A stretch of DNA of 5,202 nucleotides from Methanosphaera sp. SHI613 (GCA_003266145.1 MVJJ01000150.1:1-5202), one strand, 5' to 3'; shown: positions 1 to 5,202, numbered from the stretch's first letter. Notes: a model not told the origin generated them from the letters alone. Numbers and translations: made by a program.

Positions 1-196
1 ATGATTCTCCCTTGAAATAGGCATAATATTGTTCTGGAGTTAATTTAGTCACGTTTCCTGATGTTTGATTTACTATAAATGCACTATTTCTATCGTAATT
101 ACCGAATGCACTAATATGAAGTATATTCTTATTAAATCTTATTGCAACATATGTTGGTTGATTATTATTTTCATTATTCTCTTTATTAATTATCAA
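1..196 (-). CDS. Unrecognised small protein, N-terminal 65 residues only (runs off the window at position 1)
   Basis: I do not recognise this protein. The minus-strand frame is open from a TAG stop at 208-206 down to the window edge. It has no usable ATG: the two ATGs just downstream of the previous gene lie in another frame and stop after 11 codons or fewer. The best start is TTG at 196-194, because AGGTG (207-203) lies six bases upstream; a GTG at 205-203 is the alternative. The predicted start therefore lies inside the 3' end of the membrane-protein gene, which suggests translational coupling. The visible part has an Asn/Glu-rich leader (residues 4-12), then a mixed strand-like stretch (VAIRF, LHIS) and TSGNVTKLTPEQYYAY at 45-60. 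No signal peptide or membrane segment is visible. The C-terminal pattern resembles that of the 98-residue protein two genes upstream. A degraded gene that has lost its start is the main alternative. Confidence 0.5.
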   Translation of the reverse strand, partial: MIINKENNENNNQPTYVAIRFNKNILHISAFGNYDRNSAFIVNQTSGNVTKLTPEQYYAYFKGES

Positions 197-782
197 GTTT
201 AACACCTAAAAACTTTGGATAGGGTTTCTCATAATATTTGCATAAAGTACATAGATAAGTATCATATATAACATATATCGTATACATCATGATAAATATG
301 CCGAGGTAATAAATATTTTTTTTATTCATGAAATCAATGAATGGTAGACTCCAATTGGAATAAATCCAATAAAAGTATATAACATCCAATATTAAACTTA
401 TAGTTACTTGAACAGCACATCGTTTAAATAATCCATTGAAATAATTACCCAAACCATTAATAAAGAAAAAGGAAGAAAAAAAGGAAATGATTGTAGGGAG
501 CAACTCCTCTTTCAATGAAAAAGCTAATCTTCCGAAGTTTTCTTTTTTAATATAAATATACATATATTGAACAAAAAATATTCCTAAAATGTAATAAACA
601 GTATTCCAATAGAAGAGTGTAATTCCAAAAATTTTTAAGAACGAAATTGGAAAAACTGACAAATAATCCTTAAATAAAATATCGATACGTCTATAACTTA
701 ATTGACTTAATAAGTACAATGAATGAATTATTATAATTATTAACAGTAAATCCGTCCAAATTTTATAATTTTTAAAAGTCAT
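186..782 (-). CDS. Hypothetical polytopic membrane protein (198 aa, about five transmembrane segments)
   Basis: I do not recognise a family. The protein is dominated by hydrophobic, aromatic-rich segments at roughly residues 10-27, 48-78 (one long or two short helices), 95-112, 123-141 and 157-177, separated by Lys/Arg-containing loops such as YRR at 30-32 and KK at 79-80. The C-terminal tail from about residue 180 is polar (CKYYEKPYPKF) and probably cytoplasmic. No catalytic or transport motif is visible, so function cannot be assigned. The ATG start at 782-780 is well supported. AGGGGGA lies eight bases upstream within the last codons of the 98-residue gene, and the upstream stop overlaps the start in TAATG, a classic coupling arrangement. 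The gene lies second in a three-gene minus-strand cluster. Its neighbours are small soluble proteins, so it could be the membrane partner of a small complex; that is inference only. Confidence 0.8.
   Translation of the reverse strand: MTFKNYKIWTDLLLIIIIIHSLYLLSQLSYRRIDILFKDYLSVFPISFLKIFGITLFYWNTVYYILGIFFVQYMYIYIKKENFGRLAFSLKEELLPTIISFFSSFFFINGLGNYFNGLFKRCAVQVTISLILDVIYFYWIYSNWSLPFIDFMNKKNIYYLGIFIMMYTIYVIYDTYLCTLCKYYEKPYPKFLGVKLDN
203..207 (-). promoter_or_regulatory. Ribosome binding site AGGTG that supports the TTG start of the leftmost gene
   Basis: Read on the minus strand, AGGTG matches the anti-Shine-Dalgarno-pairing core and sits six bases before TTG 196-194. It lies within the last codons of the preceding membrane-protein gene. 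It is the only visible initiation signal for the leftmost open frame. The GTG overlapping its end is a rival start but has no comparable upstream site. Confidence 0.4.
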
Positions 783-1078
783 TATAAAATTCCCCCTAAA
801 TAGTAATCATATATTGAATCATATCTTCCATTATAATAATTGAATTCCTCTTCTGTTAAATTTCTTTTTCCCTTAGTATCATACACAACCATATCCGTGT
901 AGTCTAAACTTCCCCAACGACTTATCTTTATTCTGACAACCTTATTATTATCCTCTAATTCTTGCGGACTGTTATATGTTATGTTATTATATGCATCATA
1001 ATCATGCATACTAAAAGACAAATAACCATCAGTAATATGAATATGACTAATAAATCTATATATGCTATTACTTAACAA
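782..1078 (-). CDS. Hypothetical small soluble protein (98 aa), apparent TTG start
   Basis: I do not recognise this protein. It is polar and rich in Tyr, Asp and Asn, with no signal peptide or membrane helix. Strand-like stretches (VVRIKIS at 47-53, DMVVYD at 62-67) precede LTEEEFNYYNGRYD at 74-87 and a Tyr-rich C-terminus. The longest frame begins at TTG 1078-1076 directly after an in-frame TAA, with no Shine-Dalgarno site. A TATA-like box about 25 bases upstream would place the transcript start close to this TTG, so a leaderless message is possible. Alternatives are ATG at 1009 (residue 24), also without a good ribosome site, or a lost 5' end: an ATG at 1116 reads 14 codons in the neighbouring frame up to the same point, so one indel would join them. 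It heads the cluster and overlaps the membrane-protein gene by one base. The end is secure; the start is not. Confidence 0.6.
   Translation of the reverse strand: MLSNSIYRFISHIHITDGYLSFSMHDYDAYNNITYNSPQELEDNNKVVRIKISRWGSLDYTDMVVYDTKGKRNLTEEEFNYYNGRYDSIYDYYLGGIL
791..797 (-). promoter_or_regulatory. Ribosome binding site AGGGGGA before the membrane-protein gene
   Basis: On the minus strand AGGGGGA lies eight bases before ATG 782, inside codons for the final Leu-Gly-Gly of the upstream 98-residue protein. Together with the TAATG stop/start overlap it fixes this start and argues that the two genes are translated from one message. Confidence 0.6.
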
Positions 1079-1096
1079 TTAATGGTATAATTATCG

Positions 1097-1108
1097 TTAT
1101 ATATAAAG
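1097..1108 (-). promoter_or_regulatory. TATA-like promoter element for the left three-gene cluster
   Basis: On the minus strand the sequence reads CTTTATATATAA, close to the archaeal TATA consensus (TTTAWATA-like). Its centre is about 25 bases before TTG 1078, the usual distance from TATA box to transcription start in archaea. A second, weaker A/T box (TTTATAGATATAAA) lies at 1127-1140. Such boxes arise easily in sequence this AT-rich, so the assignment rests on position as much as on sequence. Confidence 0.4.
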
Positions 1109-1950
1109 TTTATCATGTTTGAACAATTTATATCTATAAATAGGAAATATAAACACTGTATAGACTAATATATCATTTTTAAAAAAGAATAATTATGAAT
1201 ATTTTCCAAATAATCTTTAAAGTTGTTTATTGAAAAGGATATTTCAATTAGCAAAGTATTAATAAATATTTATATTATTTAATTGATTGTTGATTATAAT
1301 GTATTTCTGATTTGTATATATTTGATAATATATCTAAAAAAATTGATTAATTAATTGTCATAAAACAAATAACAATATTTTTCTCTAAATTAATTTTATA
1401 GGGTAATTATTATTTTAGGAATCTTTGTGTGGTTATATATAGAAATAAGAATTTTTAATTTAGTTTTTCTATATTGGATCATAGTGAATTATTAATTACA
1501 TGGAATATGATGGGTTGATGATTAATGTATTTTTTGGTTGATGATTAATTTTCAAAAAAGATGTAAACAGGATATTTTATGAATTAAAGTCTTTTGGTTA
1601 AAGATAAAAAAAGTAGTCTGGTTGATGATTAAAGTTGATGATTATAATTTTTAGAATTAAATTAATTTAGAGACTTGCTAAAAATTAGTATAAGAGGGTT
1701 TGCTAAAAGTCAAATTTTCAAAAAGAAATGGATTTATGTTGTTTCTTGAGAAGTTTAAAGCTGTTTTTAGAAAATATTATTATAGTTTTGGTGAAGTCCC
1801 ATAAAACAAAAAAAGCATTATTTCTTTTATTCGAGAATTGTCCAAAATTTTTTCATAGATTGTTTTTTCTAATTGAAATTTATTTGAACTTTATGTCTAA
1901 TGATGCTAAGTGAGATGATGGTAATTTGGGTGTCTGTAGGAGTTCATTTA
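1109..1950. other. Long AT-rich region without a convincing gene
   Basis: No open frame here has both a credible start and protein-like composition. The stretch from about 1109 to 1720 is extremely poor in G and C and full of short A/T palindromes (for example TTAATTAA near 1347), and it contains the GTTGATGATTAA repeats described separately. A 61-codon plus-strand frame at 1728-1913 lacks a ribosome binding site and reads as low-complexity Leu/Phe/Ile/Lys. It may be chance or the remnant of a decayed gene. The region separates the upstream end of the left cluster from the downstream end of the nreA operon. No tRNA-like fold or CRISPR spacing was seen. Confidence 0.6.
1513..1645 (+). repeat. 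Four short direct repeats, core GTTGATGATTA
   Basis: GGTTGATGATTAAT occurs exactly at 1513-1526 and 1536-1549. GGTTGATGATTAA recurs at 1620-1632, and AGTTGATGATTAT follows immediately at 1633-1645. The start-to-start distances are 23, 84 and 13 bases. A degenerate relative, GGTTAAAGATAAA, lies at 1596-1608 in the gap. The core contains more G than its surroundings, so it is not explained by simple A/T bias. The spacing is too irregular and the units too short for a CRISPR array. Binding sites for a regulator, an iteron-like cluster, or leftovers of local slippage are all possible. Which neighbouring gene, if any, it serves cannot be told from sequence. Confidence 0.55.
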
Positions 1951-2202
1951 ATGTGGGGTGGTGTTGATTTTTCTTTTATCCTCCATTTTATGGCTGTTAA
2001 GGATAAAATCAGAATCTGTTTTAATTCAAGCTATCACTTTTCTAATAAAGTATTCTCGAGGGATAATAATCCATACAACAAGTTAAAGGTATATTATGGG
2101 GGGACAATAGTGGCATGCATCTTAAAAAGGGGGTTCACACTAAACAGAATTAAAGAAGATTCTGGGCATGTAAAAAAGGTTTTTAAGAAAATGATTATTT
2201 AA
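1951..2202 (+). CDS. Doubtful small ORF (83 aa), possibly a gene remnant
   Basis: I do not recognise this product and am unsure it is a gene. The frame is open from 1900, but the best start is ATG 1951, which has AGGAG (1938-1942) eight bases upstream. The predicted protein begins with a short hydrophobic stretch (MWGGVDFSFILHFMAV). It continues with a mixed, basic sequence containing SRDNNPYNKLKVYYGG and ends in a Lys-rich tail (VKKVFKKMII). Base composition is noticeably less AT-rich than the spacer to its left and closer to the real genes on the right, which favours coding or formerly coding sequence. It converges on the PLP-enzyme gene, and the two stop codons overlap. A degraded fragment of a longer gene or chance openness are serious alternatives. 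Confidence 0.25.
   Translation: MWGGVDFSFILHFMAVKDKIRICFNSSYHFSNKVFSRDNNPYNKLKVYYGGTIVACILKRGFTLNRIKEDSGHVKKVFKKMII
2172..2177 (-). terminator. Possible oligo-T terminator downstream of the nreA operon
   Basis: On the minus strand a run of six T follows CC about 22 bases after the stop codon of the PLP-enzyme gene. Another short T-rich stretch (ATTTTCTTAAAAA) lies between the stop and this run. Archaeal RNA polymerase commonly terminates at oligo-T tracts without a strong hairpin, so this is a reasonable end for the nreA-PLP transcript. In sequence this AT-rich the signal is weak. Confidence 0.35.
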
Positions 2203-2206
2203 TCAT
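2191..2206. repeat. Perfect 7-bp inverted repeat spanning two convergent stop codons
   Basis: ATGATTA at 2191-2197 is followed by TT and then its exact reverse complement TAATCAT at 2200-2206. The minus-strand stop of the PLP-enzyme gene (2201-2199) and the plus-strand stop of the doubtful small ORF (2202) both fall inside it. It could form a weak A/T hairpin in either transcript. With the T-run at 2172-2177 on one side and a plus-strand T-run at 2213-2218 on the other, it might serve as a bidirectional end. The low G/C content makes chance a fair explanation. Confidence 0.35.
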
Positions 2207-3185
2207 CATATATTTTTTCAACAATGATTTCGGTCAGATAATCCATGTTTTCTTCTGTCAAATAATCCACATCTATGTTTTTTACTTCAATGTTTACTGA
2301 TGGTATTTTTAATCTGTTATAGTTAGGACCTGTTGTTATTATTGATTTGTTATCAGCTATTTTCAATTCCTGTTTTATCCTGTATGCTAAGTCTTTTGCT
2401 TTCTTTTTGCTTTCTGTTGTTATGATTGTGTTGATGCCGGCGGAGTTTTCATAAACTATCTTATGCGTATCATCCATGAGTTTTTTGGATAAATTCTTTT
2501 TTAGATAAGTGTTTGTTTCTATTGTTTTTTTAAGTATTTCGGGGGATTTTCTTATCTCATGTGCTATGGCAGCACAGGTAATCTTGTCTGCCTTGAATGA
2601 CTTGAGCAAGTGATTGTTAAATGTTATCTTTTTGGTTATGTTGTTTATGAATCCTCCATTTTCACAGTTTACTATCTTTGGACTTCCCGTTGAAGCTACC
2701 TGCAAATCACAGCAGTTATTGATTTTTTCACAGCCTACTGTTCCTGAAATATCCAATATTAACACTACGTCATGTAGATTACATAAGTCATATATTTTAT
2801 CACCAGGGTGCGTTGCAGTATATGCAATTAGTGATGTGATATACATGGACTTTATGTCATAACTTTCAATATAATCATTCAATACTTCAAGATTTATCAT
2901 ACCTTTGTCGGTTGGAATTTCAAGGTATTTCTTACCCAATATCTCGCATGATTTTTTAAAGCCGTTCCATCCTCCCATATCCACACTAAGAATTGGCTCC
3001 GGCAGTGCTTCTGCAACGGTAAAAATAGAGCTGTTGGCACTGTTTAATATGTGGGTCTGACTTGATGGGTGAATATTCTGGATGGATTCTACAGCATCAG
3101 CATAAAAGTCACCTCCGGAATCAACGGCCTCTTTCATAATTTTTTTTGTATCATCACTTATCTTCTTATACTCTAAAGCTAACAT
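2199..3185 (-). CDS. Fold-type I PLP-dependent enzyme (aminotransferase/DegT-like), substrate unknown
   Basis: The 328-residue protein has the layout of a fold-type I pyridoxal-phosphate enzyme. A phosphate-binding-like segment NSANSSIFTVAEAL lies at 48-61. DMGGWNGF at 69-76 is followed by TDKGMINLEVL at 92-102, the usual stretch before the large-domain core. VLILDISGTVG at 141-151 has Asp145 as the likely PLP pyridine-nitrogen ligand, and ASTGSPKIVNCENGGFI at 164-180 has Lys170 as the likely Schiff-base lysine. The small domain ends with a TGPNYNRLKIPSVNIEV stretch (285-301) typical of a substrate-binding region. Length is slightly short for an aminotransferase (about 350-400). It could be an aminotransferase, a lyase or a desulfurase-like enzyme; no substrate can be assigned. 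The ATG is 9 bases after the nreA stop, with AGGGG (3196-3192, overlapping that stop) six bases upstream, so the two genes are surely co-transcribed. Confidence 0.8.
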   Translation of the reverse strand: MLALEYKKISDDTKKIMKEAVDSGGDFYADAVESIQNIHPSSQTHILNSANSSIFTVAEALPEPILSVDMGGWNGFKKSCEILGKKYLEIPTDKGMINLEVLNDYIESYDIKSMYITSLIAYTATHPGDKIYDLCNLHDVVLILDISGTVGCEKINNCCDLQVASTGSPKIVNCENGGFINNITKKITFNNHLLKSFKADKITCAAIAHEIRKSPEILKKTIETNTYLKKNLSKKLMDDTHKIVYENSAGINTIITTESKKKAKDLAYRIKQELKIADNKSIITTGPNYNRLKIPSVNIEVKNIDVDYLTEENMDYLTEIIVEKIYDD

Positions 3186-3191
3186 AAAATG

Positions 3192-3196
3192 CCCCT
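3192..3196 (-). promoter_or_regulatory. Ribosome binding site AGGGG overlapping the nreA stop codon
   Basis: On the minus strand TAGGGGC contains the nreA stop (TAG) and the AGGGG core, six bases before ATG 3185. This ties translation of the PLP enzyme to termination of nreA and fixes its start. Confidence 0.5.
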
Positions 3197-4361
3197 AGAA
3201 GAATTGATCAAGAGTTGTCTGGCGGTGCTTGATAATATCATCAAGCAAGTCTCCGGCCATTCTAAAGTCCTTGACGGTTAATTTAAGTTTCGTTTCAATA
3301 TAGTCAAGAGCATTATTCAAGGTCTCAAATTCCTTATATGGACTGCTCATTGCATGCCTGATGTTTTCACGAACATTAAACACGCCCAGTGGAATGTAGT
3401 TTTCATCGGCTTCCCTGAATACGATACAGCCTGCCTGCAGTTTATCCCTCTCCAGCTGTTCAAGAATGGCCATCTTGGCGGTATAATAACATCCACCGAC
3501 ACGTGAATACTCCTTTTTACCCTTGTTGTTTTCATAATCGGTAAATATCATAGTTCCCTTGCCGTTAATGTCAAGAAATGCCTCCATCCACTCATACTGC
3601 CACGGGCTTGGAATCTCAAGAATTGCATAGTAATTGTTAAGGCTTGAGAATTCATAAACACGGTAGGTATCTAGTTGTGAATAGTACTTTACCTTGTCAA
3701 GAAGTCTATCGGCTATTGTAGTGTCAACGGCAGTTATTGACCAGCGGGTAGGTACAAGCTTTCTGTTATCCTTAACCCCCATTGTACCTACACTGAATGC
3801 CTTCTGTATCTGTGAGAATGGAATATCCTTCTCATGCAATATCTCAACGGCATCCGCCGCCTTAAGGTCAGTATCGTAGTAGGTTTTTTCCAGCTGATGA
3901 TCCCATTTGACATTATCTATGTCAAACTTCTTTAAAACAGCACTAGGTCCATGAGGAGCATTCTCTGCACTGAATGTCATACCTCGAGGTTTTTTGTTGA
4001 ACTCCGCTTCACTTTGAATGGACTTTGATGCCATGGATATTTCCTGAAGCTTTTCGATGTAGTTATTCTCCAGGTCGGTAATTCCTATGGTCTGCTTTCC
4101 ACGTACAAGATTCAATCGATACGAGATAATTTCCTGTTGTGTTGTACTGTTGTTTACCCATGCTTCAGGGTTGTCCATTATCGCAGAGTCCTCATAACTT
4201 GGTGCAAGCAGGGGTCCGGCAAATACCTTCGGATAATTGTATGTACCGATAAATACAGAAGGAGGTGTGGTTCCATCTAACTGTTTGTCTACCTTTGTTG
4301 ACTTCATGTTATATAACTGTTTGGTTATCTGTTTCAGGTATGCGTACTTGCTTTCAATCAT
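3195..4361 (-). CDS. nreA: Archaeal DNA-repair protein Nre (NreA type) with C-terminal PCNA-interacting motif
   Basis: This 388-residue protein matches the archaeal Nre family. In Haloferax volcanii NreA works with UvrABC to repair mitomycin-type damage and depends on contact with the PCNA sliding clamp. Conserved-looking blocks are PPSVFIGTYNYPKVFAGPLL (33-52), NAPHGPSAVLKKFDIDN (134-150), LVPTRWSITAVDTTIA (202-217) in the N-terminal domain, and GGCYYTAKMAILEQL (289-303) with LGVFNVRENIRHAM (325-338) in the C-terminal domain. The last eight residues, QTTLDQFF, fit the PIP-box pattern Qxx(L/I/M)xxFF exactly. Only two cysteines are present (291, 312), so the N-terminal Cys-rich zinc motif I recall in some Nre proteins is absent. 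The ATG is supported by GGAGGAGGT eight bases upstream. It is the first gene of an operon with a PLP enzyme. The biochemical activity of Nre proteins is not known to me beyond the repair role. Confidence 0.92.
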   Translation of the reverse strand: MIESKYAYLKQITKQLYNMKSTKVDKQLDGTTPPSVFIGTYNYPKVFAGPLLAPSYEDSAIMDNPEAWVNNSTTQQEIISYRLNLVRGKQTIGITDLENNYIEKLQEISMASKSIQSEAEFNKKPRGMTFSAENAPHGPSAVLKKFDIDNVKWDHQLEKTYYDTDLKAADAVEILHEKDIPFSQIQKAFSVGTMGVKDNRKLVPTRWSITAVDTTIADRLLDKVKYYSQLDTYRVYEFSSLNNYYAILEIPSPWQYEWMEAFLDINGKGTMIFTDYENNKGKKEYSRVGGCYYTAKMAILEQLERDKLQAGCIVFREADENYIPLGVFNVRENIRHAMSSPYKEFETLNNALDYIETKLKLTVKDFRMAGDLLDDIIKHRQTTLDQFF

Positions 4362-4461
4362 CTTAAATTACCTCCTCCATTATCTATAATATATTATTCT
4401 CTTTTAAGACATATGTTATTTTAGGTTAATTATTTTATCTAAAAATAAGAAATATTTAAAC
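4362..4461. promoter_or_regulatory. Divergent promoter region between nreA and the ProC-like gene
   Basis: These 100 bases separate two genes pointing away from each other and must carry both promoters unless transcription enters from elsewhere. On the nreA side a strong Shine-Dalgarno GGAGGAGGT (4378-4370) shows that the message has a leader. TATA-like candidates on that strand are CTAAAATAACA near 4415-4425 and AATATATTA at 4388-4396; the latter would start RNA inside the ribosome site and is less likely. On the ProC side A/T boxes lie at 4431-4447 (TATTTTATCTAAAAATA) and no Shine-Dalgarno site precedes ATG 4462, so a very short leader or leaderless message is likely. Exact start points cannot be read from the sequence. 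Confidence 0.5.
4370..4378 (-). promoter_or_regulatory. Strong ribosome binding site GGAGGAGGT of nreA
   Basis: On the minus strand GGAGGAGGT is close to the full complement of the archaeal 16S rRNA 3' end and lies eight bases before ATG 4361. It is the strongest such site in the window and fixes the nreA start. Confidence 0.75.
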
Positions 4462-5202
4462 ATGAACGATAAAGTAACTGAAAATAAAATTGGAATATTG
4501 GGTGCGGGAAATATAGGACAATCATTAATAATCAAATTACTGGAAAAAGGTTATCCTAAAGACAATATCAAGTTAACATATAGAGGTTCAATATTTACCT
4601 TTGAAAAGATATATGACAACAACCTTGTTGATATGATAAGTGACAACGCAAGGCTGGTTGAAGAATCGGATATTATAATTCTTAGTGTTTTGCCACAGGC
4701 ATTCAAACATATAGGAGATTTTGGACTCAAAGAGGATAAGCTTGTAATATCATTCATGGCAGGAATACCTATAGATGAGATTAAAAAACAAACGGGATCT
4801 GATAATGTGGTAAGGGTAATGCCGACAGGACCTGATACGATATTAAACTCAAATGCTATTGCCGGTGTGTATCCGGAAAATCATATGCTATCTAAGTTGC
4901 TTGACTTGTTGGATGTTGATTATTATCTTCTGGATAATGAGGAGGATATGAAGTATATGACACTTATAGGCTGCCTGCCTGCGGTGTACTGTAAGTATGA
5001 TTATGAATCTTCCGAGAATAAGGAGGCAGTTGATAAGTTATCTGAAAACTTTCCACTATTTAAAAAATTATCCTATAAGGCTTCTCTATTAGTTCCAACA
5101 GATAATAAGGATGAATTTGTAAAAAAGGTCTCAACCCCTGGTGGAGTTACACAAAAGATATTATCCTCACTTGATAATGGTGAATCACTTTATGATTCAT
5201 TA
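4462..5202 (+). CDS. Pyrroline-5-carboxylate reductase-like (ProC-family) dehydrogenase, C-terminus cut by window end
   Basis: The visible 247 residues follow the ProC plan. Rossmann fold: IGILGAGNIGQSLIIKLL at 10-27 with GAGNIG at 14-19; TYRGS at 39-43 after the second strand, where Arg41 would suit NADPH; SDIIILSVLPQ at 69-79; LVISFMAGIPIDEI at 94-107; and VVRVMPTGPDTI at 116-127. The dimerisation domain ends in STPGGVTQKIL at 224-234, the counterpart of the ProC SPGGTT motif. ProC enzymes reduce pyrroline-5-carboxylate to proline and are about 260-280 residues, so perhaps 15-30 residues are missing. Two active-site motifs diverge: MPNTPA is MPTGPD, and GSGPAY is GCLPAV at 170-175. A different substrate, or a paralogue, is therefore possible, and I give no gene symbol. 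The ATG has no Shine-Dalgarno site but is the only start before the glycine motif. Divergent from nreA, 100 bases apart. Confidence 0.82.
   Translation, partial: MNDKVTENKIGILGAGNIGQSLIIKLLEKGYPKDNIKLTYRGSIFTFEKIYDNNLVDMISDNARLVEESDIIILSVLPQAFKHIGDFGLKEDKLVISFMAGIPIDEIKKQTGSDNVVRVMPTGPDTILNSNAIAGVYPENHMLSKLLDLLDVDYYLLDNEEDMKYMTLIGCLPAVYCKYDYESSENKEAVDKLSENFPLFKKLSYKASLLVPTDNKDEFVKKVSTPGGVTQKILSSLDNGESLYDSL

Noticed and set aside
1340..1360. TTGATTAATTAATTG palindrome as an operator
   Set aside because: Palindromes of A and T alone are expected often in this base composition; no promoter or gene start nearby.
1513..1645. CRISPR array
   Set aside because: Units are only 13-14 bases and spacings are irregular (23, 84, 13), with two units directly adjacent; no array geometry.
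1728..1913. 61-codon plus-strand open frame
   Set aside because: No Shine-Dalgarno site, low-complexity hydrophobic and Lys-rich product, in a strongly AT-rich stretch; a neighbouring frame (from ATG 1737) looks equally protein-like but is broken by stops.
1079..2198. tRNA, rRNA or insertion-sequence remnant in the gene-free region
   Set aside because: No cloverleaf pattern, no terminal inverted repeats with target duplication, and no transposase-like reading frame could be seen by eye.
2614..2862. 82-codon plus-strand open frame
   Set aside because: Lies entirely antisense to the PLP-enzyme gene, whose motifs are intact; no ribosome site or recognisable product.
3347..3535. 62-codon minus-strand open frame
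   Set aside because: Alternative frame inside nreA, whose protein is continuous and family-like across this stretch.
3694..3879. 61-codon plus-strand open frame
   Set aside because: Antisense shadow of nreA over one of its conserved blocks.
4551..4757. 68-codon minus-strand open frame
   Set aside because: Antisense to the Rossmann domain of the ProC-like gene; Ser/Leu/Ile-rich composition typical of a shadow frame.

Overview
The window looks like part of a very AT-rich archaeal genome, most likely a gut-type methanogen of the Methanobacteriales (Methanosphaera or Methanobrevibacter-like). The strongest evidence is a clear archaeal Nre DNA-repair protein with a C-terminal PCNA-binding tail. 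Supporting signs are TATA-like promoter boxes, purine-rich Shine-Dalgarno sites (GGAGG, AGGGGG, AGGTG) and extremely AT-rich spacers. The genus is inferred, not proven.

Left part (1-1078, minus strand): a compact cluster of three unrecognised genes. In transcription order these are a 98-residue soluble protein with an apparent TTG start, a 198-residue protein with about five membrane segments, and the first 65 codons of a third gene that leaves the window at position 1. The first two overlap by one base (TAATG). The third begins inside the end of the second at a TTG (or GTG) codon. The two small proteins share a weak C-terminal pattern and may be distant paralogues flanking the membrane protein.

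Middle part (1079-2198): about 1.1 kb without a convincing gene. It holds a probable promoter for the left cluster, a group of GTTGATGATTAA direct repeats (1513-1645), and one doubtful 83-codon plus-strand ORF with a reasonable ribosome binding site (1951-2202).

Right part (2199-5202): a two-gene minus-strand operon, nreA followed after 9 bases by a fold-type I PLP-dependent enzyme of unknown substrate. Across a 100-base divergent promoter region lies a plus-strand gene for a pyrroline-5-carboxylate reductase-like dehydrogenase, cut by the window end. The Nre protein probably acts in DNA repair through the PCNA clamp. The PLP enzyme and the ProC-like reductase look metabolic, and nothing in the sequence shows a shared pathway with Nre beyond co-transcription (nreA-PLP) and divergent placement (ProC-like). 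No mobile element, CRISPR array, tRNA or rRNA was seen.
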